Shown: piece after piece, positions 1 through 11,100 of the stretch
Position numbering within the stretch: position 1 is the first letter of the stretch
Layout: the number at the start of each line of letters is the position of its first letter
Source of the DNA: Heterotrichella gracilis
Lineage: Eukaryota > Sar > Xanthophyceae > Tribonematales > Xanthonemataceae
Assembly: GCA_032358255.1 (NCBI GenBank)
Contig: JAULBX010018746.1
Span: 1-64,000, forward strand
Reading direction: 5' to 3'
DNA: 64,000 bases
Made by a program: the position numbers and the translations under genes
Notes under the pieces: model-generated
Database searches by the model: none
What the model saw: the letters and a program-made list of their open reading frames with translations, nothing else
Told to the model about the DNA's origin: nothing

Positions 1-2380
1 CCTTTCTATTGTGGCATGGCGCCTAGTAGTGATGGACACGGGCACCCTATCGCTCGTGAGTTACGCAGCCTGGACGGAAACGCTGGGAAGAGCAGCATTG
101 CCCCCAGCTGGCGCTACGCCACCTCAGCCTAGCAGCGTGCTTTTGTGGGTGGAGCCTTCTGTACCCATCATTGCAGGAAATTTAGGTCAACTACATGTCA
201 AGGAATACCCTTCAGAAGGAGAGTGTGTATCTACTTCCTAATAGGCTGATCGGGAGAAGTGTTGGGCATCATGCTTCGCTTTGTAAGATCTAGACATGGT
301 GCTATTGATTTCCCCAATCTATAAAGAGGTCCTTAGGCCATGGGTACTAGGACACCAGTACTGCTGCAACTAGCATTACCTGAGATAGACAAGGTTGTCT
401 TTCCAAAACCATGGCTTGCAGAAGTGCCCATCCCCACACGCCCCCCTGAAGTCGGCTGGTCCCATCACAAACACCTTGCCCCCCTTGATGAGAATTGGCA
501 TGCCAGGGTAGCCATGCCATCCAGAGAACCTGCGCAGCAATGGAGAGCATAACACGCCAGCCAGGATTACAACTTACTTGTACACTTGAAATGCAAGCCT
601 TGAGGCTGTGTTACCATTCAGGGCACCCTTGGCAATTTTAATACAACACAAACCTGCACAGTAACGGAGGCACAGGTAATCAGTCAGACAAGCAGCATAC
701 GCATACCCTCAGCGTGCAAGTTTGGAGTGTAGGGTTTAGGGTATAACCAATCTGCGGGTGGTGCGCAATCACTTTTTCTGGACCAGGGAACAGCCGTCAA
801 CTACTGTGAATTAATAATGTGCAATAAATCCAATGTTGCAGACAGCTGCCAAATGGCGCGCTGACATTGGGCTGCAGCTTGCACATCTGTAGGGTGGCGT
901 GACTCTGTGTTGGCCAGGCGCATGCCCACATGGCCACAAACAGCTGTGCAGACATCATGACGGAAAATCCTCCTTGGCAGGGAGCGCTACACTCGATGGC
1001 AAGTTGTCTGACAGGCTGGACGTCCAAATGGGCCCTCACAGTTCTGAGTCAGTGGTCAAGCGTTGGCAGTGGCTTTGGCAGGGAGGTGGAAGCACAGCTG
1101 ATTGGGGCTGTGTGGATTCAGTGTCCACTCCTTGCAACTGCTCACATGAAGATGCAGACTGCCTGGGAGACAGGCTAGCTAATGAGGCACTGATTGCTGG
1201 GGGCGTAAAGGTTTGCCACCCGCCAGAGCTTGGAGATCCAAGAGCAGTGCGGTCTGAATATTTGCAAGCTGCCAAAGCTGATCCAGAACTGGTTGTACGC
1301 TACACTGCAAAGATTGCCCAGCCTGCAGATCAGGACCATGACTCAGGAGAACAATCGGGTTGAAGCCTGATGGCAAAGGACCTTGAGGATAGCACCTGGT
1401 ATACTATGAGCACCTCATGCACCTATGAGCATTATCAGAATGATTCAGCTGCTGATACAGTTCGAGCCTAGGGTGACCCACGCTCAGCCCCTGACCAGCA
1501 TTCATAATGTTTGACGTTTCAACAATACATGCGTGGTTGCACAACCCTCTGACAGGCACTAGTATTTTGTGACAGGCATAGCATTACGCCTACCCAGTTA
1601 TGTGGAGGCACCTCAATGAGTGCAGATTGACTGAGTCAGACGGTATGCTCACAACCATGGGCCGAACCTTCCAGACCGGGCGTTGAGGCTATATGCAGTT
1701 GTCGCAATAAGGTGGAGGCATGGCTTACTAAGTATGACACAACGCTATCACACGGAGTGCTCTTCCAGTTCAGCTAGTGTCAAGGCCTATACCGGACATG
1801 CCAAGGGCTCCAGTAATGGACACTGTGACTTCCCACCAGGCACTGGTTGCACCGTTTGGGCCTAAGCCTTTGTCTTGAAAGCACTCTTTGCAAGAAATTG
1901 CAAGAAATAGAATCATCGAGTGCCCAGTTTGGTGGTATCAGCAGTAAAGAGGTTAAACAGCGGCATGTTGACAACGCGCGATTGGCTTGGTACAGATAAT
2001 GCAACAGCATCCAGGCAGGCTTCCCTTGACCAAGTCCTGCAATTTGAGTGATTTGGTTAACTCCCCTTGAGGGTTTCTTTTGGAACCACCCAGCTCCTAG
2101 GGACAGCTGTGCAAATGCATCCAAAGTTTTCATTGCATGGTAACAAAACCTGGCAAGAATGACTTGTACAACAAGACCTCAACATTGCCGGCAACATAAG
2201 GCCCACCCCAGTCACCTCCTAGAAGCACAGTGCCCCAATGCGTTTATATTTCCATGTGGAAGCTGTTGAAGCACTTGGCTGACAACACTGGCATCATCCC
2301 TGTCTCTACGTTTGTTGCTTTGACTGCTATTGCTTGGGTTGGCGCTATCTCCCATTGCCAACAATGATTGACCCTGCAGG

Positions 2381-2432
2381 CCTCTGTGCGAAGCAGGGGA
2401 TAGTCGCCTCTGTGCGAAGCAGGGGTTAGTGG
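2381..2432. repeat. 26-bp tandem duplication
   Basis: Two nearly identical copies of a unit beginning CCTCTGTGCGAAGCAGGGG stand head to tail. They differ at one or two positions. The repeat lies in non-coding sequence and has no evident function. Confidence 0.7.
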
Positions 2433-2950
2433 CACTGACTGCGCAGTACGCATATTGTGCAGCGGCCTGGGCATGCACTGGCAGGACTCACTAGGAGGCA
2501 GACTGTGCAAGTCCAGGAGCAAAACGGCATCAGTGATTACCCGTGATTCAGGCCTTTGCAAGTTGTCATCACACTGTGTGGCACACATTGTGGGCTGATT
2601 AAATTTCTATTAATTTTATAGTTTACTGGCAGCATTTTATTTTAAAAAGAGGAGGAATAAAGAGAGGGAACCCGCAATGACGAAGCTAGGGGGCCTATAT
2701 ATCGCACCAGCGCATCACAACCAGCCAGAACGGCTGGGCAGTCATTAGCCTTAGCCAATGCCAGCATGCAATGCATGTAAAAGGGTATCACGGTTTGTTA
2801 TTTACCCTTTGTGGCTCTGAGCCGGCAATGGCAAAATGTTGCAAGTCAGGGATCAGTTTGGCAATAGCAGATGGAGCCAAACCAGTGGCAGTCAGGAACA
2901 GTGGTATCATACCTGAATGGTCAACAACCAGTGCATGCACGTCACGCTGT

Positions 2951-2970
2951 GGAGTGTGACGTCACACTCC
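2951..2970. promoter_or_regulatory. perfect 20-bp palindrome with TGACGTCA core
   Basis: GGAGTGTGAC is followed directly by its exact reverse complement, so the dyad is perfect over 20 bp and centres on TGACGTCA, the palindromic core bound by CREB/ATF and plant TGA-type bZIP factors. A CCAAT motif follows at once. No gene start is recognised nearby, so a regulatory role is inferred only from the motif. Confidence 0.35.
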
Positions 2971-4754
2971 AATCAGCACCCTTGAAATAGTTGCCATCGT
3001 TGTGTGCTGACACGAGAGGTCAACAACCCTGTCATCATGCTGCAGGCCCCAGTAACCTGGAACCCTAGCTAGGGTTGTGGGGGTTCTGCGGCTCAAGCCT
3101 CACGCTCGCCCCTGGCCGTGTGTGAGGCGGAGGTGACTGGGAGAGTGGGGATGGTGGTGGCGCCCAGGTGTATGGTGGGGGGTGCACGCGGGGAGGGGAG
3201 GGTGCGTGATTTCTGGACGGGTATATGTAGTTGGGGTGCAGGAGGGGTCCTTATAATGAACTTGACTACGATTTGTGGTGCCAGGGGAGCTTGCTTGTTA
3301 TTTTCTTTCCTCTATGTGATGTCTGATACGCATTGTGGCACTCGACTTCCAGGAGGAGAGTCCAGTGGTTCTCACTTTGGGTTGGGGCCAGTTGTGTGGT
3401 CCTGTTGTGCAAATTATTTCAATGCGGTGGTCACCATGACACCGTGACGATATCCGGTTCGGTGCTGAGGGGGGCACCAGCCAGGCTGGTAAACTGCGTG
3501 TACCTTGGGGTGAGTTTCTGCGTCAATGAACAGGAGGCAAAGGCAACCTTTTGAGCGCTCTATTGCAGCGGAGGTGAGGGAGCAACATGAGCTGGTGAGA
3601 GAGTGGCCTCTGGGTGTGTGTGTCTGTGTCCAAGGGTGTGTGCGGGCAATGCAACCTTTGCTACGATGGCAAAGTTAAAGTGGAGTGGTGCTGGCTGGCT
3701 GGCAGGCATATGTTGCAGTTTTGTTGTCCACAGTGGGATACGTTGACAAATTTTTATATGGGGGGTGAAGTCTAGACCTCATATGCTAGAATAGCGTAGT
3801 CCTTCCCCCGGGACGTGGGGCCAGCTCCTGGGGTTATAGAACTGTTGACGTTGCCTGTATTTACAGCTCAAAGCACGGTTCCACAGGTTTTGGACGATGT
3901 CACTAACATCAAGTGGGTGACATGGGTTTGCAAGTCATCAGCTTCTTGTTGCTCTCCGTCAGCCTTGTACGACGGAAATACTCAAGATGCTGGAGAAGCC
4001 ACGACCCGCGTGGGGCAAGCCAGCTGGCTCGGCATGCGGGACATGCGGGCTGCTAATGATGTCAGTGTGGGTGCCTTGGTTGGCTACCATCTCTGCGCTG
4101 TCGTTGCTCCAGACGTATGTCTGGGCACGAACTTTGCCACAAATGACGCGAGCTTCAGGTAGCCGTTCTGAGGTTGGAATTGACTCTGCAAGGTGACTGA
4201 ATGCAATTCGCTAGACAACTTTCTGTGGTAGGTTCAACGCCAAAGTTGGTGGGACTCAGGCCTGTCACAGTGTAACATTGCTACCAAGTTGGCTGTGCCA
4301 CCGTCGGTGTAAACAGAATGGACGCAACGAAGCCAAGTTGAAGTGTTTGGGTGCAAACAGGTAGTAGTATGGAAAGTTGGGACAGGGCCTGATTCGTGTG
4401 CTTAGGCTATGCCTCTTTAGCACGCCTGCGAGGTTGTGAAAATTGCAGTTCTGGGAGCTGGGACATGGCACTTGAAGATATGCATTGCAAAGTTTCAGCA
4501 AGACTGCTGAGGACACCACGCAGCCACCTCAAGTTGACCAGCATTACGCCCTCGAGGGTTGGCACTTTGACACACAGCTTGATAGTGAAATAGATGTTGT
4601 TACAGTTGCAACAAAAACCTGCATCATTGCAATAAAGCCCCACGAATATCGGCTGTCATAACTTACTGCAAGTGTAAGAATAATTGTTTGTTACGAGTAT
4701 AGATCCAATAAAAATACTTAGCGCAGCAAAAAACACCTTCCTAGGTCAACAATA

Positions 4755-4760
4755 TTTATT
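4755..4760 (-). terminator. AATAAA poly(A)-type signal downstream of LHCSR
   Basis: On the minus strand the sequence AATAAA occurs about 85 bases after the LHCSR stop codon. Its position suits a polyadenylation signal. Chlorophytes more often use TGTAA, so this is a moderate guess. Confidence 0.35.
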
Positions 4761-4841
4761 AGTGACTTGAGCAAGCTATCCATAAACAGACAAATTTTCA
4801 TCTTCTCTCTCCTTTGAAAACACACGCATAATAATAACACT

Positions 4842-6304
4842 CTACAGACGGTCGGTGAGCTGCTTGAGGACAAACTTGTCCTCCAGACCCTCCTGGACGG
4901 CGAAGGCCAGCACGGCGAGCATGGCGAGCCTCCCGTTGTTCAGCTCCTTGGTCTGCACAGGCAAGCAGGATAACATCAGCTGCTGGTAAGGTTTGCGCGG
5001 CTGAGGGTTGCATCCATAAGCAGCAGTAGAGTTGCAGGCATTTTTTGCAACCCATCACACAGACAGTATGCTCCATCCTCGCCCCTGCACCACCTCCTTC
5101 ACAACACAGCACCAATACACAAAACACACACCTGCATGATCTTCTTCTCCTCTGGGTCCTCGGGCAGCAGGCCCAGGGGGTCGAAGCCCAGGTTGCCGGG
5201 CTCGTAGTCGTCCTTGAGGGAGTAGAAGTCGCTGGAGGAGGGGTTGGCCCAGCCCACCGCAACACGATATGCCTCAAGGATGCCGATGGCAAGCACCAGG
5301 GGCTCCCTACAAGAATTAGACAAGAATTTGGTTAGCAAGCGCAGCTTCCTGGCAATTGGGTGATTGGTGACAACAGTGGCAACCCAAGGCTTGGACACAG
5401 TAGAAACTCAATGAGATTGAAGGTGCAGTGGGGCACAGTCACCGCCATGACAGGTGCAGCTTCAATCATGGTGATGACAGAGCACCATCAACAGCACAAT
5501 CACGAGTGAGGCCTCACCAGAAGATAGCGCCCTTGGCCTCGACCTGCTGGAAGTGGGTCAGTGCGGTGCCTGTGGTGGCAAGGGAAGCGTTAGCAGGGTG
5601 TGGGTGAGTGTGGGTGTGTTTTCAGTGTGAGGTGAAACACCAAACCAATCACGCCGCAATGGGTAAGATCACTGAGGCTGACGACGCATCAAAGCAGGTA
5701 GGTAGGTTTAGCAGCAAGCTACTGGTGGGTTGCAAAGCATGGCGGTTTGATGGGTGCCTGTGGTGTAGTATCGTACCCTCAACGTGGGGGAAGGGCGATG
5801 CGGACCAGTTCTCGATGGACTCCTGCACGATCCACCCCAGGGCAGCCAGCATGGCCACGCGCCCGTGGGTGATCTCAGCCTCGCGCCACCTCCTCAGCTC
5901 GCGGATCTTGGTGTTGCTGGAACCGGCGGTGCCCAAAAGGCTGGCTGGGTCGAACACGTTGGGGAAGGGGGCGGACACACCGGGCATGTTTTGTGCGTCT
6001 GTGGGCAGCAGAGAACATGCGGTCAGTTTTGGTGCGGGGTACAAAGGACAACGGACGTCGGTGATCAGAGCAGATGATTGATGGCAGGGCGTATCACCGG
6101 TGCAAGGGCAGAATTGAATTGCGACTTACACTTGAGCACCTCGGCGCTGACCAGGGATGCGTCGGGCGCGGCGCGGGTGACCACAGCGCTGGAGTTCCTG
6201 CGGGGGACCACAGTGCTAGCGATGCCGCTGTTGCCTGCGGCGGGCCTGCTGATCAGCCCAGCGGGCTTGGTTGAGGCCGAAGCCATCAGAGCGGCGGAAA
6301 CCAT
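4842..6304 (-). CDS. LHCSR: LHCSR-type stress-related chlorophyll a/b-binding protein
   Basis: Five exons (6304-6130, 5998-5777, 5569-5518, 5306-5132, 4952-4842) join in phase to give 244 residues. An N-terminal stretch of about 45 residues rich in Ser, Ala and Arg looks like a plastid transit peptide. The mature part has the LHC helix signatures [10 protein letters not shown] (helix 1) and [10 protein letters not shown] (helix 3) with their chlorophyll-binding Glu and Arg, plus the LHCSR-type stretches [17 protein letters not shown] and [22 protein letters not shown] proteins sit in the thylakoid membrane and dissipate excess excitation energy (qE) when the lumen becomes acid. The C-terminal tail is shorter than in Chlamydomonas LHCSR3 (about 259 residues) and ends QLTDRL; where LHCSR3 carries the pH-sensing acidic cluster this protein has [16 protein letters not shown] box lies about 115 bp upstream. 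No telomere-like motif or exon copy is seen in the gene. Confidence 0.95.
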
Positions 6305-6416
6305 GGTGCGATTGCTAGTGGTACGGGAGGTGTGGAGGGATCGCAGTTACTAAGAATGAGTGAATTGGTTACTAAGCGTGTGATGAACTGATGGCTGGTG
6401 ATTTGAGGTGGGTGGC

Positions 6417-6422
6417 TATATA
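6417..6422 (-). promoter_or_regulatory. TATA box of the LHCSR gene
   Basis: TATATA (the same on both strands), in the context CAGTATATAGCC on the minus strand, lies 113-118 bp upstream of the LHCSR start codon. A TATA element suits a light-inducible or stress-inducible gene; the transcription start itself cannot be seen. Confidence 0.5.
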
Positions 6423-8171
6423 CTGCAGGCCTCCCAAGCGGCAGCTGCTCGCTGGCTAGTCACTCGTGGTAGAGACCTCGCCCGTTCTGGAACTCGCGAT
6501 AGGGTATCAAACCAGAACCACACCGTTTCTTGTGGCCCTGCTTTGAAACCAGGGGTTTCTGTGGCTGACAGCAGAGCAGCCTGTCAAGGTGGGTACCAAC
6601 CCACCAACATATCAGTCAGGCGGGGGGAAACGGAAGGTGCTCGAATATGGGCTTGAGCACAACTGAAACACAAACGACAAGTCGTGCGCGGGTAGCCCAG
6701 TTTGGGTGGTGAGAAACGTGACAAGCACAGGTTGGTGGACATGCAGGTTGTAGGCCCTCCGCATCAACCACATGGCAGCAACGGTTCAAACTGCAAGGGT
6801 TGGTGGGGTCAGATTGCTGTGGGTGCTGGCAACTGATGCCTTTACACCTTGCCCAGGACGCTACACAGCGTTGTGGCTGAGTTCTGGGTGTGGGTAGCTT
6901 GCTTGCACAGATCTAACTCTAGAGTAGGCTACAGTCTGGATAGCAACAAGTGCACTGTTCCTAACAGTGTTAGCCTGCCTAGCTCAAGCCTAGCTTAAGT
7001 GTCCTGTCTGGAAGGACTAGCTCTAGCCTATCCTAGCTCAGTCCTGTCTGGATGGACAGCTTGATCCCGATCCTGTGTCCTAGAATGCAGCAAGACAGTT
7101 CCGGAATCCTGTGTTGGTTCACACCCTAGTGCAGGGTCTTGGTGACCACCAAACGCCAAGCATATTGCCCAACAGTCACAAATTGGGTAGGCACATACAC
7201 ACACACGCTCACCTGAGAGTTCTGGGGCCCACAGTACAGCACAGCGTGCTGTGTGGCAGCCATGGCACCAAGGAGTTCACTAGTTATACAGCGTTTTAAA
7301 TAGAGTATCCTGTGATACCACCGGTTACAATGCAGCAGTACGCATGGTTTTTGTGCAGCGGCTTGGCCATCGTGGTACGATATTGAGTCAGATCCTGCAA
7401 ACGCCTGACTTCTGATGGCACATGGTTTCCTAAGCCAGTGACCCCAACCTGGCCACCGCCATCCCCAGGACCCTCGCAGCGTGTGGCACACATCTTCAGA
7501 TATAGTGTTTTAAAGTTGGTGTTCACTCGGCAAAATTTCCAAAATTTTTGAACCCTGTCCGCGGCAGGTGCAACACTGCTGCCCTCAAATAACTTGCATC
7601 CACGTCAATTCAGCACCAAAGCGTTCGAGGCAACCTGCTCGAAAATGATTGTCGTGGCTCAGCCTGTGACTGTCAGCACGTCAAGCGATCAAAGGGAAGT
7701 GCTGAGCAACGTCTGCAGCCTGCATGCATGTTCAGCCAGGAACGTGTTTCTTATGAATTACCCTAAGGGTTTGCGAAAGGAAACCCCTTCCCAACCCTAC
7801 AGGGCTGCTCAGCTTGGCTGACAGCATGTCAGCACCTGCACGCTGCACCGTCCACCAGCCACACACAGCAACCCCCCCCCCCCCCTTCCCTCTGCCTGCA
7901 GCAGTACGTATGGCTTCACCCTAACCCTCATTCCTGCTCCCTATTCCCAGCCCATTCTGACAGACCTAGACGAGGCTACATTTTCTACTACGCCTTGTGA
8001 TCCAGTCCATGGCAGGATGGCTTGATGCCTAGCAAGCTTGCACCCACCCCCAGGTCCTCCACCAGGACCGCCATCTGCAGCCATGTCCCTCCTTTCCTTC
8101 TTTCCTCAGGACAAGGCATCCAGGTCACATATTGCTCAATCTCCACTCGAAATCCCGCCTATTCCCTCCCT
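6423..8171. other. intergenic stretch between LHCSR and APR
   Basis: About 1.75 kb separate the LHCSR promoter from the APR stop codon. I see no gene. At 6940-7080 there are degenerate repeats built on CCTAGCTC and CCTGTCTGGA, and a homopolymer run of about 16 C lies near 7872-7887. Confidence 0.5.
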
Positions 8172-11100
8172 TCAGGACATGGCCTTGCTGAACCCCGCCA
8201 TGGCCCTGACCCACATGGAGAGGGTGTCCAGGTCCCGCCTGTCGGTTGGGTACTTGATCACCTTGTCGGAGGAGGAGGGGAGGAACACAAGGGTGGGGAA
8301 GGTGACCAGGCCCAGCTTCTCGGAGGCAAACTCGCGCTCGATGTCTGCCTGGAACTTGACCACGCTCACGTTGCTGCCCTGTAATTGCTCCGCCAGCTCG
8401 TTGTAGGTGGGGTCAAAGGCCTGCGGGGGGAAATGTAGGGTTTATTCTCTGTTTTGAAGATTTATGTAAGTTAATTTTGTTAATATTGCCTCTGTGTACA
8501 AAATAAATAGCGGGTGACTGGCGTTTTGACAGGCACCAACCTGTCAACCATGCGCGCACAGCTCTAAAATGATTGCCATGGTCTAGCAGCTCACTTGCAT
8601 TCCCGCCCACACCAGTTCTGCCACTTGCCACTGTGCGCTTACCACCAATCAGCGCATGCAGCCATTCCATACCTAGCAAGAATGGCCGCCGGTTCATAAA
8701 AATTATAAAACAATATCCAATTTAATTTCATTTAAGATGTATCACATATGCCCTACCTGGCAGAACTGGCACCAGGGCGCGTACAGCACCGCCAGCGTGT
8801 CCTTTTCCCGCTTGCCGCTCAGCAGGCCCTCCATCCCCGCCTTGTCCATGGGGATCACCGCGGGGCTCGTGAACAGGTCTGGGGATTCCTTCTTGGCCTC
8901 GCCCTCTGCCACCTGGACGATGTTGCCGGAGTGCAGGCCGCACTCCTTGCCTGTGCAGTGATGTGAGCGTTAGCAGGCGCCATGGGAAAACTGCTAGCTG
9001 GGGGTCACAATCAGCATGCACCGGCTTATGCCAAATCTTTGTGACAGCAGGAGGACTCAAATACATCACGTGATATATTACAGTCCTCCTGATGATGGAG
9101 GCAAAACAAAACCATTGGCAAAAATAGTTCTTGTCCTCATGCACGAGTGAGGAAGCCATGGGAGTGAAGTAAGCTGAGCAAAGCATTGCACACGTACTTG
9201 CTGCGTCCTCCCACCACCAGCGCCCCTCGCGCTCCAGCTGGTTTGGCAGCACCGCCTTGGTGCATGGCTCGCAGCCAATGGACACATAGCCGACAGAGTG
9301 CAGCTCGTTCACGGGCACGTCCTGCACAGCCAAAAAAAGCGGTGTAAAGCGCACGGGCTGAAGGACAGGCAATGCATGCCATGCATGCGTCATGCTGTCT
9401 GCGTATTGGCCACATGGATGCTGGCCCCGCACGCAATGTGAGGGACCCCATGCAACCATGCTGCCTGGATCCAAATGCCCTGCAACATGATATCCCCTGC
9501 GCGCTTCCCCCCAATTGCCATCTGAATCCAAACCCCGTCCTGGGCCTTTGTAGCCGGGCAAACATCGCCAATCTGGATGCATCCCATCTAGGGCAGGCAC
9601 GTGACTGTGCAAACACTGGCATCCCATCCTCTGCCTCTTTTGCCTGCACCCCACGCCCCACACCGACCACGCCCCCGCACCCACCCTTCCCCGCCCACCT
9701 GTATGTGCAGGAGGTTCCACAGCCCAGCAGACGTTATGTTAGACAGAGGGTTGTACTTGGTCATGTCAACCCCCCTCACACACACACACATACCCCCGTG
9801 GCACACCCAAACACCATCATGCAACACCGCACCGATCCACCAGGGCGCATCTCCCCCCTGCCAGCAACCCCACCATCCATCTGTACATATAATCCCCAAC
9901 CCCATCCCACCCCACCCACCTGTACGCGCAGGAAGTTCCACACCTCGGCGGATGTCATGTTGGACAGGGGGTTGTACTTGATCAGGCTGCCAGGGCCGCC
10001 CTCAAGGCCCTCAAACACAGGGTCAACCTGCACAACAGCTGGCGGGTTGGCACATGGTCTAATGGTGCACCCAGTGCCACATGCACTTTAACAAGTGCAA
10101 CATATAAAGACATTATCCTCCAGTAGGAGGCCTTTCATTTTTTCCGCTTGGTAATCTTGTGGCAGCACTGGAATTCACGGAGCCCCACTTCATGGCTGCT
10201 CGTTACAAAAGACTTGAGCAGAAACACACCCAGAAATGGTATAGGCAATGCCAGACAGGGCTGGGTGGCCAAAGCTGATAGAAGTCCGCAAGTTGTCCAT
10301 CTGAGTGCAACTGATGAAGCGCATGTAGTGGACAAATCACTCACCTGCACCACAGGCACTGCGCTGCGGGTGCCGGGCGACTGGTCCTTGCGCTGCCCGG
10401 TGATCCACGCCTTGAAGAGCTTCAGCTCGCGACGCAGGGGCTGGACCTGTTGGAGAGGTGTGGGGCATGGGTTGGTGAATGTTATCATTGAAAATGTATG
10501 GGATACATGGCATACATGGGATGCCTGTGCTTGAACAACTTCAGCTCACGGCGCACCTGGTGGGGTGGGGTGGGGTGTGGGTTTTAAGTGGGTCAAGAAA
10601 AACAAAATTATTTTTTATTTTTGGTAAAACCTTCTGTATATATTTTAAAATGATGGGGTGGTCAGACGAGGCCGGGGGGGGGGGTGATGGAGGGGGGATG
10701 AAGGAGCGATGGTCAGGTTGACAAGGCATGTGTGGCATGTTTCACAGTATGATTAAGAGTTCTGACTTTCAGGCCTCCATGTATCTATAAATCTGTCCAC
10801 ATGGCCCTACTTCAGGCATGCGCTCCTAGTGATGAAACTGCAAATGCCCATGCGTGCATGGCTCATTCACGAGCATGCAGCCCTTGCGCCATGCCAACAT
10901 CGTATGAGAACACATTCAGCCCCACTGTATCCATACATCCTCCACTGCGTCGCATGGCGCATTCAGGCCATCCGCATGCCATGTCACATCCGCCATGCAC
11001 ACCACACCGTGCCTCGATGCTACCCCCCCACACCCCCCTTTTCTCCCTTCATGTCGCCTACCTTCCTCACTCTGCAGCACTCGGTGTGGCCATCCTCGTA

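Larger units (their letters stand above)
1..4740. other. gene-free stretch, no recognisable gene
   Basis: I see no coding region that I can support here. Several open frames of 60-150 codons exist on both strands (for example 899-1363 on +), but none shows a recognisable domain or a chain of exons in matching phase. The stretch has lower, mixed GC and contains a short tandem repeat (2381-2432) and a perfect palindrome (2951-2970). It may hold decayed mobile-element sequence, but I cannot name a family. Confidence 0.5.

Noticed and set aside
899-1363. Open frame with a stretch like an RNase H end (CLGDRLANEALIAGG), suggesting a LINE relic
   Set aside because: Only one short stretch resembles RNase H; no reverse transcriptase or other catalytic motifs are seen around it, so the call is too weak.
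8728-9720. 330-codon open frame on the minus strand over APR exons 7 and 8
   Set aside because: It reads mainly intron and the wrong frame of the APR exons; the conserved APR frame is different.
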